From Pseudomonadota bacterium (lineage in GTDB: Bacteria; Pseudomonadota; Gammaproteobacteria; Steroidobacterales; Woeseiaceae), in contig JADFHE010000031.1 of the NCBI GenBank assembly GCA_022567295.1, positions 1-36,559 on the forward strand: a DNA stretch of 36,559 nt. Reading direction: 5' to 3'. Positions within the stretch are counted from its first letter, which is position 1. Every line of letters begins with the position of its first letter. The position numbers and the translations under genes were made by a program. Positions 1-8,870 of this stretch are shown here, piece by piece. A model generated the notes under the pieces. It was given only the letters and a program-made list of their open reading frames with translations. It did not search any database and was not told where the DNA came from.

Positions 1-1286
1 CAATCGACATTCAGTACTTCATCTGGAGTACCGATAACATCGGCATTCTTGCTGCCGAACAATTATTGAACGCCGCCGAGCGCGGCGTAAAAGTTCGGGT
101 TCTCGTGGACGATTTTCTGATCGACGCACAGGACCGAACGTTGCTATTATTATCGGCGCATCCGAATGTGCAAATCCGGATCTACAATCCAAATGTTTCT
201 GTCGGCACCGGATTTTGGCGACGCCTGAAGAACGCCGTCACAGGGTTTCGTGCAATCAACCAACGCATGCACGACAAGACAGCAATTTTCGATGGTGTTG
301 CCGGGATAACCGGTGGCCGCAACATGGCCGATGAGTACTTCGACTACGATCAGGAATACAATTTCCGCGATCGTGACGTTCTCTTGCTGGGGCGTGCCGT
401 ATCCGCTATGGGAGAAAATTTCGAAGAGTTCTGGACCAGCGATTTATCTGTTCCAGTCGAGAGCATTCTTGCAGACGAGCTTGCGCGTATATCGCGTGCC
501 GACGTGAGGCGACGATCTCTGGAACTGCATGCATACGCCAACGACCCTGAAAATTTCGAACCTGAGGTTCGAGCGGCGATCGGCGCGACAACTCAGTATT
601 TTCCGGGCCTGTTGCACGCGATGATATGGGAAGACGTCACGTTTCTAAGTGATGTGCCCGGCAAGAACGCCGGAGATTCCGGCCTTGGTGGTGGCGGCGA
701 ATCTACGGATCAGTTGCTCAACGCTGTAAAGAATGCGAAGGAATCGGTTCTTATTCAATCCCCCTACCTGATCATGCCGGATGGCGGAATCGAACTTTTC
801 AAAGAACTGGTCGACAGCGGCGTCCGCATCCGGATATCAACTAACTCACTCGCTTCAACGGACAATATTCAGGCATTCAGTGGCTACCAGGGGCAACGCA
901 AGGAACTGCTGCGCGCCGGCGTTGAGTTATTTGAATTTATGGCCGAACCGAATATTCGCGAGCAGTTGATCGATCGCTATCCGCGCATTGCGGACAACGA
1001 CCCGGTATTTGCAATACACGCCAAGAGCATGGTGATCGATAATAAAATTGTATTCATAGGAACATTCAATCTCGACCCCAGGTCGGCGAATCTGAACACC
1101 GAAGTCGGCGTGCTGGTTGAGAGCCGTGAACTGGCACGCCAGGTAACCGAAAGTATTGAGCGCGACATGACTCCGGGTAATAGCTGGCAGACAACGACAG
1201 ACTTCAACCCGGATTTCGTCGTTAGTCGTGGCAAGCGATTTAAGACGTGGCTGAATCGACTGCTGCCATTGGAGCCCATTCTGTAA
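1..1286 (+). CDS. Phospholipase D family protein, ClsC-like cardiolipin synthase (5' partial)
   Basis: The reading frame is open from base 3, so the gene starts before the window and only its last ~428 codons are present. Two HKD (HxKxxxxD) catalytic motifs are visible: HDKTAIFD, with its His codon at 270, followed by GGRN, and HAKSMVID, with its His codon at 1017, followed by GTFNLDPRS. In this family the two motifs form one active site that transfers a phosphatidyl group. The arrangement (IYNP, then HKD1 with GGRN-DEYF, a long C-terminal half, and NTEVGVLVES near the end) resembles ClsC/YmdC-type cardiolipin synthases rather than secreted phospholipases. It likely acts at the inner membrane, making cardiolipin or exchanging phospholipid headgroups. 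The exact substrate is inferred. It is followed 60 bp later by an exported flavoprotein gene on the same strand. Confidence 0.85.
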   Translation, partial: IDIQYFIWSTDNIGILAAEQLLNAAERGVKVRVLVDDFLIDAQDRTLLLLSAHPNVQIRIYNPNVSVGTGFWRRLKNAVTGFRAINQRMHDKTAIFDGVAGITGGRNMADEYFDYDQEYNFRDRDVLLLGRAVSAMGENFEEFWTSDLSVPVESILADELARISRADVRRRSLELHAYANDPENFEPEVRAAIGATTQYFPGLLHAMIWEDVTFLSDVPGKNAGDSGLGGGGESTDQLLNAVKNAKESVLIQSPYLIMPDGGIELFKELVDSGVRIRISTNSLASTDNIQAFSGYQGQRKELLRAGVELFEFMAEPNIREQLIDRYPRIADNDPVFAIHAKSMVIDNKIVFIGTFNLDPRSANLNTEVGVLVESRELARQVTESIERDMTPGNSWQTTTDFNPDFVVSRGKRFKTWLNRLLPLEPIL

Positions 1287-1346
1287 TGCCATGTCATTTG
1301 GATGTAATTTGCATATCGCTAGGTTACCTTGGCGTTTAGAGCGATC

Positions 1347-3224
1347 ATGACGAAGAATGAAAATATCTCCCGGCGCGACTTTTTGAATGGCGTGGCGCTG
1401 ACAGTCGCCGCTGGCAGCTACCTGTCGCCATTCGAGTTGTTGGCAAAAACGACTGCGTACTATCCGCCGGCTTTGACCGGTCTGCGTGGCAGCCATGCCG
1501 GTTCTTTTGAAATCGCGCACGCCGTTTCCTGGGGCGGAACTCGATTTGCAACGCCGAAAGACCAGACCGACGACGACTATGACCTCGTCATCGCCGGCGG
1601 CGGAATCTCCGGGCTTTCCGCGGCGCTTCTATATCAACAGCGAGCAGGCGGCGACAGAAAAATCCTGATACTCGACAACCATGATGATTTCGGCGGTCAT
1701 GCCAAGCGCAATGAATTTACAGTCGATGGGCAACTGTTGCTTTGTTATGGAGGCAGTCAGTCAATTGACTCGCCGGCATCTTATTCGCCGGTATCGGCGA
1801 AAATCCTCAATGATATCGGCATTGACACCGATCCTTTTTATGAATACTTCGATCAGGAATTTTTCAGTTCGCGGAATCTTGGTAGCGGTCTGTTTTTTGG
1901 CAGCGACCAGTACGGAAAGGACGTCCTCTGCCCAAATATTTTCCGCGGCTGGGAGCATGGCAAGAATTTCAGTAACCTGGCGGCGGATGTCTCGACGTAC
2001 CCGATCTCCGACGGCGCGAAAACTGCTTTGATTCAATTGATGACCAGCGAGAAAGACTACCTCGCCGGCAGGAGCAGAAACGAAAAACTCAATCTCCTGA
2101 GAAACATCAGCTATACCGATTTCATTGCCCAATACACGGATGCACCGAAGGAAGTCACTGACATATATCGAGATCGGCCGCGCGGGAACTGGGGCGTCGG
2201 CTGGGATACCTGCTCGGCACTCGAGGGCTTTCGCTGGCGCAATCCGGGAATGGGGCATCTTGGACTGACTGATGCTGATCTTGGCTGGAAGGGCGATGAC
2301 GACGAGCCCTACATTTTTCATTTTCCCGATGGTAACGCGGGCGTCGCGAGATCGCTTGTGCGTGCATTACTTCCCGAGGCGGTTCCAGGTAACACGATGG
2401 AAGATCTGGTTCAGTCACGTGTTGATTACAGTTTGCTCGACGTGCCTGGATCGAACGTGCGAGTTCGTCTGAACAGCACAGCCGTCAATTTGCAAAACAC
2501 CGCTGACGGCTCTTCAGTCGACGTCACCTACGTATCGGGCGGCAAGGTACATCGGGTTCGAGGCCGGCATGCGATTTTCGCGGGTTACCACTCGCTGCTG
2601 CCACATATCTGCCCGGAACTGCCAGACGATCAGATTGAAGCCATCAACTATGCGACCAAAGTGCCGCTGGTCTATATTAGCATCGCGGTCCGGAACTGGC
2701 GGGCGTGGGAAATCCTCGGTATTCGTTCGGTTGTCTGTGCACAGCCGTCCTTGATGCACTCGTTCGGTATGGACTTCCCGGTCAGCATGGGCGGGTATGA
2801 CTACACGAGTCAGTCAAATCAGCCAACCGTCTTGCATGGCACCTGGTGTCCGGCCGTGCCGGATCAGGGTTTGAGCAACATTGAGCAACACAAACAGGGC
2901 CGGCGCGATCTTTACGAGATGAGTTTCGATGATATTGAGGACAAGATCATTGCACAGCTAGGTGGCGCCTTGTCAGGCAGTGGATTCGATCCGGGCCGGG
3001 ATATTGCGGGCATCACGGCGAATCGCTGGCCACATGGTTATGCGTATGAATATAACGAGTTGTTCGATGACCCGTCATTTGGGCCTGAGAAAGGGCCGCA
3101 CCTGGTCGCGCGGAAGCAGATCGGACGAATATCCATCGCGAATTCGGACGCCAGTGCCTATGCCTACGTCAATGGTGCCATCGATGCAGCCGACAGAGCC
3201 GTGAATGAACAACTAAAAATATAA
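1347..3224 (+). CDS. Tat-exported FAD-dependent oxidoreductase, spermidine-dehydrogenase-like
   Basis: About 625 residues. An ATG at 1347 is preferred to the upstream TTG at 1329 because it puts the twin-arginine signal (SRRDFLNG, residues 8-15, then a hydrophobic stretch) at the N-terminus, implying export of the folded flavoprotein to the periplasm. A Rossmann FAD-binding motif AGGGISGLSAALLY lies near residues 83-96. It is followed by an acidic-end strand and GGHAKRNEF, a combination I associate with the SpdH family of spermidine dehydrogenases and related NAD(P)-binding flavoproteins. The long C-terminal region has GVARSLVRALLPEA and ends with ANSDASAYAYVNGAIDAA, typical of the last FAD-contacting segment of such amine-oxidase-fold proteins. 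The family would oxidise a polyamine or similar amine, but the substrate here is not established. A cupin gene follows 17 bp downstream and may be co-transcribed. Confidence 0.75.
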   Translation: MTKNENISRRDFLNGVALTVAAGSYLSPFELLAKTTAYYPPALTGLRGSHAGSFEIAHAVSWGGTRFATPKDQTDDDYDLVIAGGGISGLSAALLYQQRAGGDRKILILDNHDDFGGHAKRNEFTVDGQLLLCYGGSQSIDSPASYSPVSAKILNDIGIDTDPFYEYFDQEFFSSRNLGSGLFFGSDQYGKDVLCPNIFRGWEHGKNFSNLAADVSTYPISDGAKTALIQLMTSEKDYLAGRSRNEKLNLLRNISYTDFIAQYTDAPKEVTDIYRDRPRGNWGVGWDTCSALEGFRWRNPGMGHLGLTDADLGWKGDDDEPYIFHFPDGNAGVARSLVRALLPEAVPGNTMEDLVQSRVDYSLLDVPGSNVRVRLNSTAVNLQNTADGSSVDVTYVSGGKVHRVRGRHAIFAGYHSLLPHICPELPDDQIEAINYATKVPLVYISIAVRNWRAWEILGIRSVVCAQPSLMHSFGMDFPVSMGGYDYTSQSNQPTVLHGTWCPAVPDQGLSNIEQHKQGRRDLYEMSFDDIEDKIIAQLGGALSGSGFDPGRDIAGITANRWPHGYAYEYNELFDDPSFGPEKGPHLVARKQIGRISIANSDASAYAYVNGAIDAADRAVNEQLKI

Positions 3225-3241
3225 GAAAAAGGGGCACCACC

Positions 3242-3616
3242 ATGAAGAGCAAACTCGAAACTGCCGTTGTACTGACAATGATAGGCGTTTTTGCGGCCGC
3301 CATTGCAGCTCAGCACGAGAACGGGGCCGTACACCCGGCGAAAATCAGCAAGTCTGATGCCGCCGGCCGAATATTTGACCGTGAAGATATGCTCGAGACC
3401 ATTCACGACGACGGTCATATTACGCTGGACGTGACGACGCTATCGGGCAGCGACGGCAAGTTTGCGTCCGGAATGTACAGGTCCGGCAAGACCCGATCGG
3501 AAATCAACGAGCCGTATGGCGTCGATGAATTCATGTTTTTTCTTGAGGGCGGAGTGACGCTGACATCCAGCGATGGTTTCGTGACCGAGATCAGCCCTCG
3601 CAACGAAATGAGGTAG
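3242..3616 (+). CDS. Small exported cupin-type protein, apparently C-terminally truncated
   Basis: 124 residues with a good Shine-Dalgarno (aagggg) before the ATG. Residues ~8-23 form a hydrophobic signal peptide. The C-terminal half (EFMFFLEGGVTLTSSDG) matches the first beta-strand block of EutQ/cupin_3-type cupins. In that family the next part reads roughly T-x-I-x-PGDA-x-x-IPKGW and completes the barrel. Here the protein ends at EISPRNEMR, so the second cupin motif is missing. None of the three forward frames after the stop restores it, so this looks like loss of the 3' part rather than a single frameshift. The next gene starts 10 bp later. It may be a decaying gene or a minimal half-barrel. 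Any function with the flavoprotein upstream is speculation. Confidence 0.6.
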   Translation: MKSKLETAVVLTMIGVFAAAIAAQHENGAVHPAKISKSDAAGRIFDREDMLETIHDDGHITLDVTTLSGSDGKFASGMYRSGKTRSEINEPYGVDEFMFFLEGGVTLTSSDGFVTEISPRNEMR

Positions 3617-3626
3617 AGTAATCTAC

Positions 3627-4439
3627 GTGGATGATCCCGACGTTAAACTGCTGGTTCTGATCGTGCTAGCTGCCGGCCTGGCTGGCGCGTTTTGGTATTT
3701 TCGGGACGACATCCTTCCTCAGGTCGACGAGCCCATCGTCATTCGACCTGAGCCTGTTGCTGAAGAGATACCGTCCAAACAGGGTCCGCTACATCCGATA
3801 GCACCATCTGGTCCATCGGCGTCATTCGACCGAAAACTGGTGCCGTTGCCGCCACTTGACGACAGTGACAGTTACTTCCTGCTGGCGCTTGTCGACAGCT
3901 TCGGCCCCGACATTGGACACGTGCTCGTGAACGAGGCACTAATCGATAAATTCGTGGCGACAGTGGACAACCTGACTCGTAGTCATGTGGCCGAAAAAAT
4001 CCGGCCCGTTGGCAGACTTTCGAAAGCGTTTGTCGCGGACAGAGCGGGTAATAATGGACAGTTCTACCTGAGCGTCGATAACTTCAAGCGATACGACTGG
4101 CTGGTCAACCTGGTAGTCAGGGCCGACCTCGAAGTTATCGCTGTAACATATCGCCGCTTCTATCCGCTGTTTCAGACCTCCTACGAGCGGCTTGGCTATC
4201 CGGACGGTTATTTTAATGATCGTATGGTCGAGGTCATTGATCAACTGCTGCTAACGCCCGAACCGGATGAGCCCATTCGTCTTGTCCGGCCGCACGTACT
4301 CTATGAATTTGCCGACGCCGAACTGGAAATGCTATCTAGCGGCCAGAAGCTCCTGCTTCGAATGGGCGGCGAAAACGCAGCAAGAATCAAGCAAGTTCTG
4401 CAGGGTTTGCGGCCGCTTATCGCACAATCGCCGGAATAG
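3627..4439 (+). CDS. DUF3014 domain protein, membrane-anchored
   Basis: 270 residues from a GTG start, with a purine-rich gaggtagag upstream. One N-terminal membrane helix (about residues 7-24) is followed by a Pro-rich linker (to ~70) and then a DUF3014 domain. Recognisable family blocks are VATVDNLTRSHVAEKIRPV, YRRFYPLFQTSYERLGYP, GYFNDRMVEVIDQLLLTPEP and LYEFADAELEMLSSGQKLL. The topology predicts a single-pass inner-membrane protein with a periplasmic domain. The biochemical role of the family is unknown to me. The Pro-rich spacer would let the domain reach away from the membrane. It ends convergently with the M20 hydrolase gene, with 57 bp between them and no evident hairpin terminator. 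Confidence 0.8.
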   Translation: MDDPDVKLLVLIVLAAGLAGAFWYFRDDILPQVDEPIVIRPEPVAEEIPSKQGPLHPIAPSGPSASFDRKLVPLPPLDDSDSYFLLALVDSFGPDIGHVLVNEALIDKFVATVDNLTRSHVAEKIRPVGRLSKAFVADRAGNNGQFYLSVDNFKRYDWLVNLVVRADLEVIAVTYRRFYPLFQTSYERLGYPDGYFNDRMVEVIDQLLLTPEPDEPIRLVRPHVLYEFADAELEMLSSGQKLLLRMGGENAARIKQVLQGLRPLIAQSPE

Positions 4440-4496
4440 GTAACGTTGCATTCCAAACTCCCGCACTTGTGGTACCAAAAATCAGGTCGGTGATAG

Positions 4497-5801
4497 TCAC
4501 TCCAGCGCGCCGGCATCGATGGCGATTACAGTCCTGTAAAGCACGCTTGCACCATTTGCCATATCTTGTGCCGACGTAAATTCCTTCGGCGAATGGCTGA
4601 CACCATTGACGCTTGGCACAAAGATCATGCCGGTCGGTGCAATTTGAGCCATGTCCTGCGCATCGTGACCGGCGCCACTCGGCATGAATTTGAAGCTGAG
4701 GCCCAGGTCGTCTGCTGACGCCGCAATGATGCGACGCATCTGTTCGTCGGTCGGCGCCGGCGGTGAAGCGACGTCGATCTCTGCATAGCGAATCGGCGTG
4801 AAACGCGCGTCGGCGATTCGCTCTCCTTCCCGCCTGATCTCGTCGAATACGCGTTGAATCTTCGCTGTGGAGAGATCACGTATTTCCAGGCTCAACACGA
4901 CCTCGCCCGGGATGACGTTCGGCGCACCCGGCTCTGCGTGCAGTCTGCCGACCGTTGCGACCTGCCCACCTGACATGCTCGTCGCCACCCGGTTCACAGC
5001 GAGTATGTATTCCGCTGCGCTTATCATCGCGTCCCAGCGGCGATTCATCGGTGTCGTGCCCGCGTGATTCGCAAAGCCCTCGATCGTGACGTCCCACCAG
5101 CGGATGCCGACGATGCCCTCGACGACGCCGATATCGAATTTCTCATCGTGGAGGATTGCACCCTGCTCAATGTGCAGCTCAATGAATGCCTTGATCTCAC
5201 CCGGCCTGCGCTCGGCTAAATCGAGACGATTCGGATCGCCGCCGACGGCGCGAATACCGTCGCCTATCGTCATGCCGCTGTGGCTGACGACACTCAGGGT
5301 CGTGTCACCGATCTCACCGACCATTGCCCGGCTGCCGGTGAGGCCGCCTTCTTCATCGGTGAAGACGACAACTTCCAGAGGGTGCCGCGTACGAACAGCG
5401 TTGTCATTCAGAAGTTGTATGACTTCGATCGCACCGATGACGCCGACATCGCCGTCGTAGTTACCGCCACCCGGCACGGAGTCGATATGAGAGCCGAACA
5501 TGATAACGGGCAGATCCGGTTCGCTGCCCTCGCGCCGCCCGATGATATTGCCGGCCGTATCCATCCGTACAGACAGACCCACTTCCCTCATCAGACCTCT
5601 GATGTATGAGCGGCCGGCGAGGTCCGCCTCGCTGAATGCTACCCGGTCGACCCCACCGTCCGCGTTGGCTCCAAAAGCTGAGAGCGCCTTGATGCGTTGC
5701 TCCAAGCGATCCGGATTGGCACGAATGTCTGAGGGTTGGGTGGCGCCCGTAACCGGCAGGAGAAAAATGCCTAGGAGAATGGCAGTGCAGAACTCACGCA
5801 C
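4497..5801 (-). CDS. Exported M20-family Zn amidohydrolase (allantoate/N-carbamoyl-amino-acid hydrolase-like)
   Basis: 434 residues from a GTG start placed 1 nt after the histidine-kinase stop codon. Residues 1-20 are a signal peptide ending VTGA, unusual because HyuC/AllC-type enzymes are normally cytoplasmic. Metal-binding positions expected for the M20 amidohydrolase subgroup are present: His105 (GSHIDSVP), Asp116 (NYDG), Glu150/151 (TDEEGG), His210 (IELHIEQG) and His403 (SHSPKE). The lid/dimerisation segment with NHAGTTPMNRR is also typical. The family hydrolyses N-carbamoyl amino acids, allantoate or ureidoglycolate. The substrate here is unknown, but an exported version points to an extracytoplasmic amide or ureido compound. 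It is the last gene of an operon with a two-component system, so its product could act near the signal being sensed (inference). Confidence 0.85.
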   Translation of the reverse strand: MREFCTAILLGIFLLPVTGATQPSDIRANPDRLEQRIKALSAFGANADGGVDRVAFSEADLAGRSYIRGLMREVGLSVRMDTAGNIIGRREGSEPDLPVIMFGSHIDSVPGGGNYDGDVGVIGAIEVIQLLNDNAVRTRHPLEVVVFTDEEGGLTGSRAMVGEIGDTTLSVVSHSGMTIGDGIRAVGGDPNRLDLAERRPGEIKAFIELHIEQGAILHDEKFDIGVVEGIVGIRWWDVTIEGFANHAGTTPMNRRWDAMISAAEYILAVNRVATSMSGGQVATVGRLHAEPGAPNVIPGEVVLSLEIRDLSTAKIQRVFDEIRREGERIADARFTPIRYAEIDVASPPAPTDEQMRRIIAASADDLGLSFKFMPSGAGHDAQDMAQIAPTGMIFVPSVNGVSHSPKEFTSAQDMANGASVLYRTVIAIDAGALE

Positions 5802-5802
5802 A

Positions 5803-7998
5803 CTACTGGCCCTGTTTAGAAATTGAAAACCAGAACCTGAACTCCGCCCCGGGCTCTGCGTTGATCATGTCCACATTACCATCCATTGCTATCGCGAGTT
5901 GGTGCACGATTGCCAGACCAATTCCGGTACCGACTGTTTCTCGCGTAAGTTCGGACTCTGACCGGTAGAAAAGCTGAAATATCTTCTTCATCTGGTCTCT
6001 TGGGATTCCAGGGCCGTAGTCGCGAACCGAGAACAAGATTCGATTGTCGCCAGAGAGCCTGCTGCTAACCTCGATCGTCTTATTTTCGGCATTTTTGGAG
6101 AACTTTATGGCATTGTCCACCAAGTTGATGATCATCTGGGCAAAACAATCTTCGTCGATGTTGATCGTCGCGCGATCTGCTTCTTCGGCTCTATTGAACC
6201 TGAGCTCGAAGCCTGTACGTTCGATCTGGCTTGAGATCTTGGATTCGATATTACTCATCAGCTCTGCGACCCGTGTCGGCTGCAGATCGAACTGCGGTTG
6301 ATTTCTAGTGATCTTGGCGAGTTGCAGAACATTGGAGATGAGTCTGGACAAACGTTCTGCCTCATCGTGGATAAATTCATAATAACTCTGCCGTTTTTCT
6401 TCGTCTGCCCAGCCTTCTTTGAGCATTTCGCCGTACATGCGGATAGACGTGAGGGGCGATTTGAGCTCGTGGCTGACTGCAGAAACGAAGTCCTGCTGTT
6501 GTCGGGCGAGGTTGATCTGGCTCAGGCCCATCCGGTACAAAGTGACAAAGCCACCGATAAGAACAATCGCCAGAACCAGTGTGACCCAGGCCAGCACGCT
6601 GGCACCCGGACCTGGTGGCAAGCGTTTGATGCTGAAAATTAGTTCCAGGCCATTCAATGGTGCGGTCAGGCGATTTCGATAAAGCAGTGTTCCATCAAGC
6701 TTTTCAGCAACATTGGGATAACTCAGGCTATCGCGCCCGGTAAAAGTGTGAATCACATCATCCTGATACGCAATAATCAGGCTTGTCATGTCGGCAAGCG
6801 CGGTTCCCATGAAGCTCGCACCGACGATGTCCTGCGTGAAAGTCTCTTGATCCAGCAGTAAGCCCTGGATGTACCGTTCTCCATCACGCCATACCTGACG
6901 AAACAGGACAAAATGACCGCTGTCGAGAAGGCTGAACTCGAACGGGTCGATTTCACTTTCAAAGGTGCTGATACGAAGATTCATCCGCCCGGCAACGATC
7001 GCGATCTCCTCATTGTCCGCGATGGCCGCGGATTCCGGCAGGGCACTTTGTTCCTTGCGTTTTCTTCGGCCATACGCCAGGACAGAGTCATCGGCGCTCA
7101 GCAGCTTCGATGGAATCTCGCGTTCGACGGCCTCGCTTTTCTTTTGCAGTTCAGCATCCAGTTTCAAATCGCTGACTTTGCCAACTCTGTAGGGTCGCTG
7201 TTCCGTTTGCAGCGCCTCGCCAATCGCATCGTCGGATTCCAGTGTGGCGGCGCTTCCTGATTCGAAACCGGGGTTTTGCCTTGGTTGATTCAGTTGATCG
7301 AAAATCTGCTGGCTGTAGTTCGTGTCATAGAGCGCTGGCGACTCGACCCGCATTGCGTCGAGCCGGTCAACAGCATCTTTGTCGGCGGGCACGGAAGCCA
7401 CGAGGCCACCGACGGTGGCTGCCACCTTTTCCTCATCGAATGGTGTACCCCGTGCGTCGAAGGAAGATGTGAGCTCACGAAGCAGGCTGGTTCTGGGACG
7501 GGACTGCACCAGGCGGTTATCGGCGAGAACGGCCTGCAGCTCCTGCGCCAGTTTCAGCCGCTTGCTGTATTCATCGTCGCTAATGCCGAGACTGACGGCT
7601 GCCGTGCCTGCCGGTGGCAGCGCCGGCGTACTGAAGGCACCATCGGTATCTACCTGGAAATAACCCAGTACGCCGGGCAAGTCTGCAATTACCGGATAGG
7701 CTGACAACGGCGAACGCTGTACGAAATTCGCGCTCGGATCGCCCGATACAACCAGAAACGTGTAATCCGCGAAGGTGCGAGCGTCGGCAATTTTGACCAT
7801 GTCTTTGAGGCGAGAATCGATTCGCTGGGTCAGTTCTTCGGCAACGCCCCGGTACTGATGAAAGGCCTCCCATTTGAGCTGGCTGTATGCCTGCCAGATC
7901 AGAACCGCCGTCGGCACCGCAAGCGCCAGGAAAAACAACACAAAGAAATTTCGCAGCCGAATTTCGTCCAGGCCTTCAATCAGGCGTTTTGGCAGCAT
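5803..7998 (-). CDS. Membrane sensor histidine kinase with large periplasmic sensor region
   Basis: 731 residues. Order: a short cytoplasmic start, TM1 (~18-36), a ~430-residue extracytoplasmic region, TM2 (~470-492), HisKA with phospho-acceptor His510 (SHELKSPLTS), then HATPase_c with the N-box (NLVDNAIKF, ~627-635), G1 box (DYGPGIP, ~660) and G2 (GTGIGLAIV). All key kinase motifs are intact, so it should be active. The sensor region has no motif I recognise and contains a charged, predicted helical middle part (~260-320). A good ribosome site (ggaggg) lies inside the end of the regulator gene. The start follows the regulator's stop by 3 bp, and the M20 hydrolase follows by 1 nt, so the three proteins are probably translated in step. 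Confidence 0.92.
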   Translation of the reverse strand: MLPKRLIEGLDEIRLRNFFVLFFLALAVPTAVLIWQAYSQLKWEAFHQYRGVAEELTQRIDSRLKDMVKIADARTFADYTFLVVSGDPSANFVQRSPLSAYPVIADLPGVLGYFQVDTDGAFSTPALPPAGTAAVSLGISDDEYSKRLKLAQELQAVLADNRLVQSRPRTSLLRELTSSFDARGTPFDEEKVAATVGGLVASVPADKDAVDRLDAMRVESPALYDTNYSQQIFDQLNQPRQNPGFESGSAATLESDDAIGEALQTEQRPYRVGKVSDLKLDAELQKKSEAVEREIPSKLLSADDSVLAYGRRKRKEQSALPESAAIADNEEIAIVAGRMNLRISTFESEIDPFEFSLLDSGHFVLFRQVWRDGERYIQGLLLDQETFTQDIVGASFMGTALADMTSLIIAYQDDVIHTFTGRDSLSYPNVAEKLDGTLLYRNRLTAPLNGLELIFSIKRLPPGPGASVLAWVTLVLAIVLIGGFVTLYRMGLSQINLARQQQDFVSAVSHELKSPLTSIRMYGEMLKEGWADEEKRQSYYEFIHDEAERLSRLISNVLQLAKITRNQPQFDLQPTRVAELMSNIESKISSQIERTGFELRFNRAEEADRATINIDEDCFAQMIINLVDNAIKFSKNAENKTIEVSSRLSGDNRILFSVRDYGPGIPRDQMKKIFQLFYRSESELTRETVGTGIGLAIVHQLAIAMDGNVDMINAEPGAEFRFWFSISKQGQ

Positions 7999-8001
7999 GG
8001 C

Positions 8002-8703
8002 TCATCCCTCCGCCACTAGACGATAACCGGCGCCGCGCACCGTTATAAGCAGCTCGGGCGCTTTGTTGTCGGCCTCGATCTTGCGCCTGAGTTTTGCGAT
8101 ATGAATGTCGACCGTACGCGTCTCAATATCGAGGTTCCTCGCATATCCCCATACCTTCAACAGTAACTCTTCTCGTGACACCGGCCGGTCGCTGTTACGG
8201 GCGAGATAACTCAAGACTTCGATCTCGCGCTTGGTGAAGGCGATCTCGTCACCATCTCTTACGCCTCTGAAATTTTCAGTGTCGATCTCAATGCCGCCAA
8301 CGGTTAAGGTCCTCGCCATTTCCTGACCGACCTGGGAGCGTCTCAGGACCGCCCCTATCCGCAATACGAGCTGCTGTATCGAGAAGGGCTTCGGCACATA
8401 GTCATCGGCGCCGAGTTTCAGTCCCTGGATAATCTCCTCATCCGAGGTCTTGGCCGTCAGCATGATGATGGGTTGATTGCGGTCCTCGGTGCGTATGCGG
8501 TCACAAATCTCGTAGCCATCCATGCCCGGCAGCATGATATCCAGCAAGATCAAGTCGAATTTGCCCGTCAGCGCTTTCTCAAGACCGTCGGGACCTGTCG
8601 CAGCACTGTCTACGTCATAACCGTGAAAAACGAGCACATCGATAAGGCCTGTGCGGATGGCTTCCTCGTCTTCCACAACCAGTATGCGTATCTGCTTATT
8701 CAT
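8002..8703 (-). CDS. OmpR/PhoB-family response regulator
   Basis: 233 residues. The receiver domain is complete: acidic pocket Glu11/Asp12, phospho-acceptor Asp55 (LILLDIMLPG), Thr83 and Lys105 (VPKPF). It is joined to a C-terminal winged helix of the Trans_reg_C type (FTKREIEVLSYLARN; TVDIHIAKLRRKIE; VRGAGYRLV). It is the cognate partner of the kinase 3 bp downstream. The ATG at 8703 has no strong Shine-Dalgarno, so translation may be modest. It is divergent from the pspA-like gene, and a TGTAA direct repeat with 11-bp period in the shared intergenic region is a plausible site for this regulator. That would allow autoregulation and control of the Psp-type operon (inference). Confidence 0.94.
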   Translation of the reverse strand: MNKQIRILVVEDEEAIRTGLIDVLVFHGYDVDSAATGPDGLEKALTGKFDLILLDIMLPGMDGYEICDRIRTEDRNQPIIMLTAKTSDEEIIQGLKLGADDYVPKPFSIQQLVLRIGAVLRRSQVGQEMARTLTVGGIEIDTENFRGVRDGDEIAFTKREIEVLSYLARNSDRPVSREELLLKVWGYARNLDIETRTVDIHIAKLRRKIEADNKAPELLITVRGAGYRLVAEG

Positions 8704-8749
8704 CAGGTGCTTAGGCTAGCACTCCGGGTCCGATTGATCCTTGATTGAG

Positions 8750-8766
8750 TGTAACGTTTTTGTAAA
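8750..8766. promoter_or_regulatory. TGTAA direct repeat with 11-bp period, candidate OmpR-family operator
   Basis: TGTAAC begins at 8750 and TGTAAA at 8761, exactly 11 bp apart, in the 167-bp gap between the divergent response-regulator and pspA-like genes. Paired half-sites one helical turn apart are what PhoB/OmpR/CpxR-type dimers bind, and the GTAAC-N6-GTAAA form is close to the known CpxR box. Assignment to the adjacent regulator is inference. Confidence 0.5.
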
Positions 8767-8870
8767 TTCTACCCCCCGGATTTTACCAATCCGTGTCTTA
8801 TCTGGTCCGCTGCCAATGACTAGTATTCCTCCATCGACTATTTCGACTGAAGATTTGAGGAGACACGACC

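Noticed and set aside
927-1520. 197-codon open frame antisense to the phospholipase D gene
   Set aside because: It crosses the end of one well-supported gene and the start of another, has no family-like motif and no ribosome site.
8766-8870. Possible sigma-54 (-24/-12) promoter for the pspA-like gene
   Set aside because: No GG-N10-GC element with correct spacing. TAGTAT at 8821 could be a -10 box but the matching -35 region is poor.
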